Below, piece after piece: positions 54,520-60,000 of a stretch of 60,000 nucleotides of DNA. The notes under the pieces are model-generated. The model saw only the letters and a list, made by a program, of their open reading frames with translations. It did no database searches and was not told where the DNA came from. The translations under genes and the position numbers were made by a program. Numbering within the stretch: the first letter of the stretch is position 1; every line of letters begins with the position of its first letter. The stretch is from Symsagittifera roscoffensis (Eukaryota; Xenacoelomorpha; Acoela; Convolutidae), in the NCBI RefSeq assembly GCF_963678635.1, contig NC_087069.1:14422660-14482659 (forward strand). The letters are read 5' to 3'.

Positions 54520-55448
54520 AACCTTGAAGTTACTCTTCAAAATCATTTCAGGCGCTAAACAAAATTAATATTATACAATAACGATTGATAAAAAGATCTA
54601 AGATCGTTTTCCTAAAACTCTGCAGTATTATACAAAACATGTTTGAAAAATATTTATTGGAAAATAAAAATAAAAATTAGTAGCATGACAATAAATGGTT
54701 AGTAATCATAAATCATCCTGTTGTTCCAGCTTCATCACCTAAAACATAACAGCAATCATCAACTCACTAACATCATAAAACACTAAATTTTTCCTTTACA
54801 CAAATTTAAAACTTTATAAAAACTTAAAGTCACTTAATTTAAAATTAGATCATCAAGGCTTATCCTTGGATCTTAAATCATTTTCTACTTAATTAAATTT
54901 CAAACTTGATCATCAAGGCTTATCCTTGGATCAAACAGAACAACTTTGTTCTCCCCCACCCACTTAATTAGTGTCTAACGACCTCAAACGTCGATTCACT
55001 ACCCAACCCTTTCTAAAGACCCAAGACTAATAGAAATTTTTAAACAAAACTAATCATTCAAATTAGGATAAATAGTGAAGAACTTCGGTTATTCATCCTT
55101 CACTTGACCCCCCCTCTTACCAGACCCAGGATAAATCTTAGACTTAGTAAGTTTAAAATAGTATCTAACGAACTACTCGCGTTCTAATTATACCTGAACC
55201 TTGTGGATCGATTTACTATTCTCCAACCCTTGAACACAATCACTACTCTTAAGTAAGATTAAGTAAGTTAACACCTTAGCTTATACTAGTCACGAGAAAG
55301 TAAAAATCATTCTTCGGAATCGATATACTTTTCTCTCCAACCCTGAACAAATAGACCCAGGTTAAGCTAACCAAAAAATCGTAAGAACTAACAGTTTAGG
55401 AAAATAAAAATCACTTAACAACCCTTTGCATCCGTCATTCTAAACCTT
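54520..55448. other. Untranslated leader of the retroelement, with internal repeats
   Basis: A 60-bp step repeats GATCATCAAGGCTTATCCTT at 54,848 and 54,908. Further on, variants of TCGATTTACTATTCTCCAAC recur near 54,990, 55,207 and 55,322, often preceded by a run like GTATCTAACGAACTAC. The plus strand is rich in A and C and poor in G, as in the following ORFs. Confidence 0.5.
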
Positions 55449-55916
55449 ATGTCATTTAAAAACCTAGGAAATAAACAAACAATCGTTTTACACAATTGTG
55501 AAATTAATAACAAAAAATACGACCTTGTAATCACACCTCATACACAAACAGTTGGATACATTCGAACAAAACGACAAACACTAAAGAGAAAAATAATAAC
55601 TAAACAAAGACAAATAACACGAAGAAGATTTTCAAAAAATCGAAACGCATTTTCAGAATCAGAAACCAACAGTTTAGACGAACTTTACAAACTAAAAGAA
55701 TCAATAGATAAAAATTACCCACTTCACGATCAATTATATTTTTCGGACTCAGAAACAACTTCAAATTCATCACAAAGAGGAAAAAGAAGAATAAAAAAAC
55801 AGTACAAACACAAACCAGTACATCTATACAATTGGAATCAACCAATTCGACACATTAATAATTACATATTAACAGTCATCGAACGAAAAAATGAGCTCAA
55901 CGCACACTCCAGGTGA
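55449..55916 (+). CDS. Basic accessory ORF upstream of gag in an LTR retroelement, 155 codons
   Basis: The ATG at 55,449 starts a 155-residue protein: MSFKNLGNKQTIVLHNCEIN, a strongly basic stretch around residues 38-68 (TKRQTLKRK, RQITRRRFSKNRN), a Ser/Glu-rich part with SESETNSLDELY, and a second basic patch GKRRIKKQYKHK. It ends at TGA 55,914-55,916 and overlaps the next ORF (ATG 55,891) by 26 bases in another frame. I know of no standard Ty3/Gypsy protein at this place. A basic RNA-binding or nucleocapsid-like role is possible but is inference. The overlap suggests reinitiation or leaky scanning for the downstream Gag. Base use (A-rich) matches the next ORF, so it belongs to the same element. 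Confidence 0.6.
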   Translation: MSFKNLGNKQTIVLHNCEINNKKYDLVITPHTQTVGYIRTKRQTLKRKIITKQRQITRRRFSKNRNAFSESETNSLDELYKLKESIDKNYPLHDQLYFSDSETTSNSSQRGKRRIKKQYKHKPVHLYNWNQPIRHINNYILTVIERKNELNAHSR

Positions 55917-58900
55917 AGAAACTCCAGATGATGATGAAATCTTTCCTTTTATAGTAGACGCAGATACTGATAGAGGACAACACATATTTTGTCAAAATTT
56001 ACTCGTAAATTTATTTGAACCCGGAATTAGTCCATGTAAAACAGAGTTCCCCGATGTAAAAATCAAAAGACAAATCATAGATCACTATCTAAAAGATATA
56101 TGCAACATAACACAACAGTATGGAATCTACTCTATAGAATTCACTTCCCCAAACCATAATAATAGAACATATACTATTCAAACAGACGATCTTGATTTAG
56201 AATTTTCAAAAGTTTTTTCAGAATATATAAAAAGCATCCAATACCATAACTCACAAAGAGCAAACTCCATTTTCACCAATGAAGTTTTCGCAATAATATA
56301 TAGTTATATTTCAATATTAGAAAATGAACTCCCATTAACAAATGTCTCACCGACAGAAACATCTAAACATTTAAGAGTACGACATGAAATCACACTACTC
56401 TCTAGTTATTTAAACATCATTAAAGAAAATTTCACGAAAGACGACGTTTCACAACATACCAAACACGATCTACAAAAAATCTTGGCATGGTTCATAATAG
56501 ATTATTTCACACATAATATTGATTTAATTGCACAAGCAAGAAAAAATTTTAGACCCCAAAACTCGAACGATGATACCGCTATCACAGAACAATCAGATTA
56601 TGTTTGGGACCCCGAATGGTCTCATCCCGCATTTATAAGCTTTCCACAATCAATCTCAAGTCAAGCAATAGGTACAATATCTTACATAAGAGACTATGTA
56701 AGAGTAATACCATTAACAATTGATGCAACACCATTAAACTATAATACATTTTTACCCGATACACAAAATAATAGTTTAAACTCGACAGTCATACACAACG
56801 AAAACCTCAATGGAACTAGGAATCTTACTCAACAAGATATCCAGACACCATCACACTTCATAAATGAAGAAATTGTACACACAACAACTACACAACAAAG
56901 TATTTCACCAATACGCCCAAATTTAACAACACCAAGAAATACAAATCCTTCACAAACACAGGTAACCTTACAATCAACCGTTAAACCTTCGGTTGCCCCT
57001 AAATATTCACATATGGATTACCAAACATACAGACCCATGACAATACCATCAAAAACACGCAAAACATTCACTAGAAACAACTTTGCAGACCATAATTATA
57101 ATTATACACATCCGTCAAAAACAAATTATCAACCACAAAGGAATTTTAATCAATATACAAAACCTCGAAACTGGGATAACCCAACGGCCCAATATAATTC
57201 CAAAAATTTTCAAACAAATCCTCCACGGGATCATAGTGAAAATTACCCATTTTTTCAACAAAATAAAAATAAAAAACAAACATCTTATCAAATGGATTAT
57301 TTATCCTCAGATGATGATTTTTTACAACCAGATATATTTGCACAAAATACTCAAGAATATCGTAGACAAGGAATACAGAAAACACGTACAAATCATAGGA
57401 ATTTTTCTCCACAACCGATAGAGGCACAACATCAACAACCAATTCAACAACAAAATCCAATTAATACACAATCTTTTCAACCAATCCAACAACAAAATCC
57501 AATGACTGCACACTCGTATCAACCATCACAAATGCAAAATGAAATACCACTCCCATATTATCTTCAACAACATGAAATAACAAGAAACCAACTTTCAAAT
57601 TTTTCTCAAATGCCAAATGCAGCAGAATCATTACAAATGACAATGAATCCATACCTTATGGGTGGATCATCAATAACATCAAACAAACCTTTAATGGTTT
57701 TCACAGGAACAGACCCTGAATATTCTGTAGAAGATTATTTAAATGCAGTAACAGCAAACCTGATTTTAAACATAGGACCTGAACCAATTAATACGCCACT
57801 ACATCAAAACTGGATACATCGACGCACAGCGTTGATACAAACAACCTTAGATGGCGCAGCCCAAAAATGGTTTTCAGTACTACCTCTAGAAATAAAATCA
57901 AACTGGAAAAGATTTACACAAGAATTTTCAAAAATGTTTGACTCCGAAAGAAACAAACAACAACAAAGAGTTTTATGTAATGAAATTCGCAGATTACCAA
58001 ACGAAACCATCAAGCAAATAGCAGTAAGAATCAAAACACTAGTTCGAAAAGCATATTCATTAAATACACATGACTATAAAAACACAAAGATGACAGAAAT
58101 CTTAATGATGACCTTAACACCACAATTAAGGAAAATAGCAATAAAAAAGAGAGCATCCCATCCTTCTTCAATTCGAGAACCCGATTTAGATTTTCGAAAA
58201 CTAGTAGACAAATTAGAACAAGCAGAAATCACGATGAAACTAGAAGAAACGGAAAATCTGAAATTACAATACGTTAACAAAATTGAAACGACTCCCACTA
58301 ATATTAATAATATACAGGAATCAGAAACAGACCTCGTTGAAAAAATCACTGAAATACTCAATATTTATGAAAAGAACCCAAACTTCAAAGGCAAACCATC
58401 TTTCAAAAAATGGTGTAATTATTGCCGACGATACGGACATAGTATTTCCGAATGTAGACAAAAACAGCAAGACAGTCAAAATAAACCTCAAAAATACAAA
58501 GAACCAAATAAATCATTCTATCAATACATGAAAAAAGATCAAAATCTACCGAACAAAACAGTCCACAGCAACAACAGTTCAGGAAAACCACTCCCGAACA
58601 ATACAAATTATACAAGAAATCAATCCCCATATAACTCAAGTTATAGAAGAAGATCACCAGAACGAAGAAACACGAATAATTCATCACAAAATCACTACAA
58701 TAGACCAAATAGTCGAAATAACTACTCCAGATCAAATTCAAATACACAACGATTTGTTTCTAGATCTAATTCCCAATCAAGAAATAACTACTATCCAAAC
58801 AACCAATCACGAAATTCATCATACAATAGGAATAGAAACTACTCCTATAATAGAAATAGAAGTTATTCAAACAACCGAAACCAGAATTATCCGAACAATC

Positions 58901-60000
58901 GATCAAGGAATAACTCATATAATAGATCGAACTATAACAGACCAAACAATAATTACCAAAACAGATCGCGAAATAATTCACAAAATCGACACCCAAGTTA
59001 TAATAATCGTTATAGAAATTATTCCCAATCACCACACCGAAATAATAATCACTATAATAACTCTAATAATCGTCACAGAAGCAGTACACCTAAACATCAA
59101 AGACAAATCAATCAAGTACAAGCTAACCCAGAAACAACATCAGACCCCCCAGGTATTGATGACACAGAAACTAATACGTTACAACTCAATCAAATAAACT
59201 GTACATCATCAGATTCAGAAAGTGATACTGAAAACACTCTTGCTATCAATATGATAAAAGTCGAAAATGACTATGAATCTGTCATATATGAACAACCCTT
59301 TCCATCACATATATATGAAAATCAATCAGAATTTCTTCAAAATTATTACACTACACCCATAAATTCCACACCAACAACGCAAGAAACAAATGAGATTAAC
59401 ACTACAAATCAAACCAATAAAAACACCAAAACAAAATGCTTGAATACAAACCACATTTATCAAAATATACAAAAAGAACAACCCAAAGAAAAAATTTGGA
59501 CAATACCATTTCTATTAGAAAGCCCAAGAAATAAAGAATTTCAACCACCAGACCTTGAAATAGATTTTTTAATTGATTCAGGAGCAGAATCAAACATAAT
59601 AAACATTCCCACATGGAATGAAATAAAAACTTTACATCCAAAGCTAACACCTCTTGAAACCTCCAGTAAGCTAGCAACAGCACAAGGATCAACATTGATA
59701 AACTACGGAAAAATCCAATTATTTCTCCTCCCCACCAGAACAATGGAACAAAGCAAAATTTTAAATAAGCCATTTAAACAAATATTCCATATCACTGATA
59801 TTAAATATAATATCATTGGAATACCATTTATTTCAAAGTATATACCAACAATTAACATACTAAATAGTAAAATATTAATCAAAGATAAATATACAAAAAC
59901 AAAAGAAACATCCCTAACATTTTTTCAAAGATTAAATAAACAACCACCATTCTTTTCAAAATTCTATCCAATATATAACCAACAAAGAAAACACCTGAAA
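55891..60000 (+). CDS. Gag-Pro(-Pol) polyprotein of a Ty3/Gypsy-type retroelement, runs off the window
   Basis: The frame is open from ATG 55,891 to the window end, 1,370 codons without a stop. Residues 1-590 are a poorly conserved N-terminal part with long Q/N/P/T-rich stretches. About 599-760 form a Gag core (FTGTDPEYSVEDYL, DGAAQKWFSVLPLEIKSNWK). Residues 842-855 are a canonical CCHC zinc knuckle (CNYCRRYGHSISEC). About 900-1075 is Asn/Arg/Ser/Tyr-rich. A retropepsin has its active site DSGA at residue 1,229 (59,575) and the helper motif NIIGIPF near residues 1,307-1,313. Reverse transcriptase and integrase should lie beyond 60,000. Gag and protease share one frame without a shift. The intact frame implies a young, perhaps active, copy. 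The DSG protease and Gag-CCHC order fit Ty3/Gypsy; BEL is not excluded. Confidence 0.85.
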   Translation, partial: MSSTHTPGEETPDDDEIFPFIVDADTDRGQHIFCQNLLVNLFEPGISPCKTEFPDVKIKRQIIDHYLKDICNITQQYGIYSIEFTSPNHNNRTYTIQTDDLDLEFSKVFSEYIKSIQYHNSQRANSIFTNEVFAIIYSYISILENELPLTNVSPTETSKHLRVRHEITLLSSYLNIIKENFTKDDVSQHTKHDLQKILAWFIIDYFTHNIDLIAQARKNFRPQNSNDDTAITEQSDYVWDPEWSHPAFISFPQSISSQAIGTISYIRDYVRVIPLTIDATPLNYNTFLPDTQNNSLNSTVIHNENLNGTRNLTQQDIQTPSHFINEEIVHTTTTQQSISPIRPNLTTPRNTNPSQTQVTLQSTVKPSVAPKYSHMDYQTYRPMTIPSKTRKTFTRNNFADHNYNYTHPSKTNYQPQRNFNQYTKPRNWDNPTAQYNSKNFQTNPPRDHSENYPFFQQNKNKKQTSYQMDYLSSDDDFLQPDIFAQNTQEYRRQGIQKTRTNHRNFSPQPIEAQHQQPIQQQNPINTQSFQPIQQQNPMTAHSYQPSQMQNEIPLPYYLQQHEITRNQLSNFSQMPNAAESLQMTMNPYLMGGSSITSNKPLMVFTGTDPEYSVEDYLNAVTANLILNIGPEPINTPLHQNWIHRRTALIQTTLDGAAQKWFSVLPLEIKSNWKRFTQEFSKMFDSERNKQQQRVLCNEIRRLPNETIKQIAVRIKTLVRKAYSLNTHDYKNTKMTEILMMTLTPQLRKIAIKKRASHPSSIREPDLDFRKLVDKLEQAEITMKLEETENLKLQYVNKIETTPTNINNIQESETDLVEKITEILNIYEKNPNFKGKPSFKKWCNYCRRYGHSISECRQKQQDSQNKPQKYKEPNKSFYQYMKKDQNLPNKTVHSNNSSGKPLPNNTNYTRNQSPYNSSYRRRSPERRNTNNSSQNHYNRPNSRNNYSRSNSNTQRFVSRSNSQSRNNYYPNNQSRNSSYNRNRNYSYNRNRSYSNNRNQNYPNNRSRNNSYNRSNYNRPNNNYQNRSRNNSQNRHPSYNNRYRNYSQSPHRNNNHYNNSNNRHRSSTPKHQRQINQVQANPETTSDPPGIDDTETNTLQLNQINCTSSDSESDTENTLAINMIKVENDYESVIYEQPFPSHIYENQSEFLQNYYTTPINSTPTTQETNEINTTNQTNKNTKTKCLNTNHIYQNIQKEQPKEKIWTIPFLLESPRNKEFQPPDLEIDFLIDSGAESNIINIPTWNEIKTLHPKLTPLETSSKLATAQGSTLINYGKIQLFLLPTRTMEQSKILNKPFKQIFHITDIKYNIIGIPFISKYIPTINILNSKILIKDKYTKTKETSLTFFQRLNKQPPFFSKFYPIYNQQRKHLK

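Larger units (their letters stand above)
53771..60000 (+). mobile_element. 5' part of an apparently intact LTR retroelement
   Basis: From about 53,899 to the window edge the sequence forms one unit: possible LTR, repeat-bearing leader, basic ORF and the long Gag-Pro frame. The plus strand is conspicuously A-rich and G-poor through the coding part, unlike the rest of the window, a bias seen in several retroelement groups. The element is unrelated in sequence to the Gypsy-like copies at 42.6 and 46.6 kb, whose Gag, LTR and primer site differ. Confidence 0.7.

Noticed and set aside
57083-59773. Other-frame and minus-strand ORFs over the retroelement
   Set aside because: They are shadows of the long Gag-Pro frame caused by its A-rich composition.

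Overview
The window looks like nuclear DNA of an AT-rich invertebrate animal. Candidate coding segments are short and spread over many kilobases, and several are flanked by plausible AG acceptors and GT donors. Most of the sequence is repeats: tRNA-derived SINE heads, hAT-like MITEs with 8-bp target duplications, Ty3/Gypsy-type LTR elements, foldback repeats, minisatellites and a long (ATGT)n microsatellite. No bacterial gene layout, rRNA or intact tRNA gene was seen. I cannot name the phylum. One 200-base assembly gap lies at 22,600-22,799.

Left part (1 to about 18 kb): degenerate tandem repeats, dispersed repeats and MITE relics surround a minus-strand set of exon-like segments (about 10.1 kb, 5.7-5.5 kb, 5.3-5.2 kb and 4.9-4.8 kb). 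These resemble, in the same order, exons of a plus-strand gene further right. A separate plus-strand exon encoding a signal peptide lies at 15,889-16,009.

Middle part (19.3-34.8 kb): the most gene-like locus. Plus-strand segments at 19.4, 23.3, 23.9, 30.9, 31.5, 33.5 and 34.5 kb can be read as one multi-exon gene for a secreted protein. It would have a signal peptide, a repeated N-terminal module, helical or coiled regions and a C-terminal Cys-rich module that recalls the ApeC domain. The frame breaks in a homopolymer in the exon at 23.3 kb, so the gene is either damaged or affected by a base error. Its introns hold a MITE in a larger inverted-repeat block, a ~42-bp minisatellite, a 14 x 57-bp hairpin-forming minisatellite, two tRNA-like SINE heads and a TIR element.

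Right-middle part (36-51 kb): nested repeats. They include a 248-bp tandem repeat, a foldback family, an exact-looking 255-bp tandem duplication, an (ATGT)n tract next to a frameshifted coding remnant, and a degenerate satellite of roughly 100-bp units. A Ty3/Gypsy-like element sits in the satellite, and its 5' end plus about 1 kb of flank occurs twice. The second copy has both LTRs, a tRNA-Ser-type primer site and a purine tract, but only about 3 kb of decayed interior.

Right end (51-60 kb): a possible small multi-exon gene of unknown function (51.2-53.3 kb), a cluster of near-palindromic repeats, then the 5' part of a younger LTR retroelement. That element has a basic ORF of 155 codons overlapping a very long open frame of at least 1,370 codons with a Gag core, CCHC zinc knuckle and retropepsin. 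The frame runs off the window edge, so reverse transcriptase and integrase would lie beyond it.
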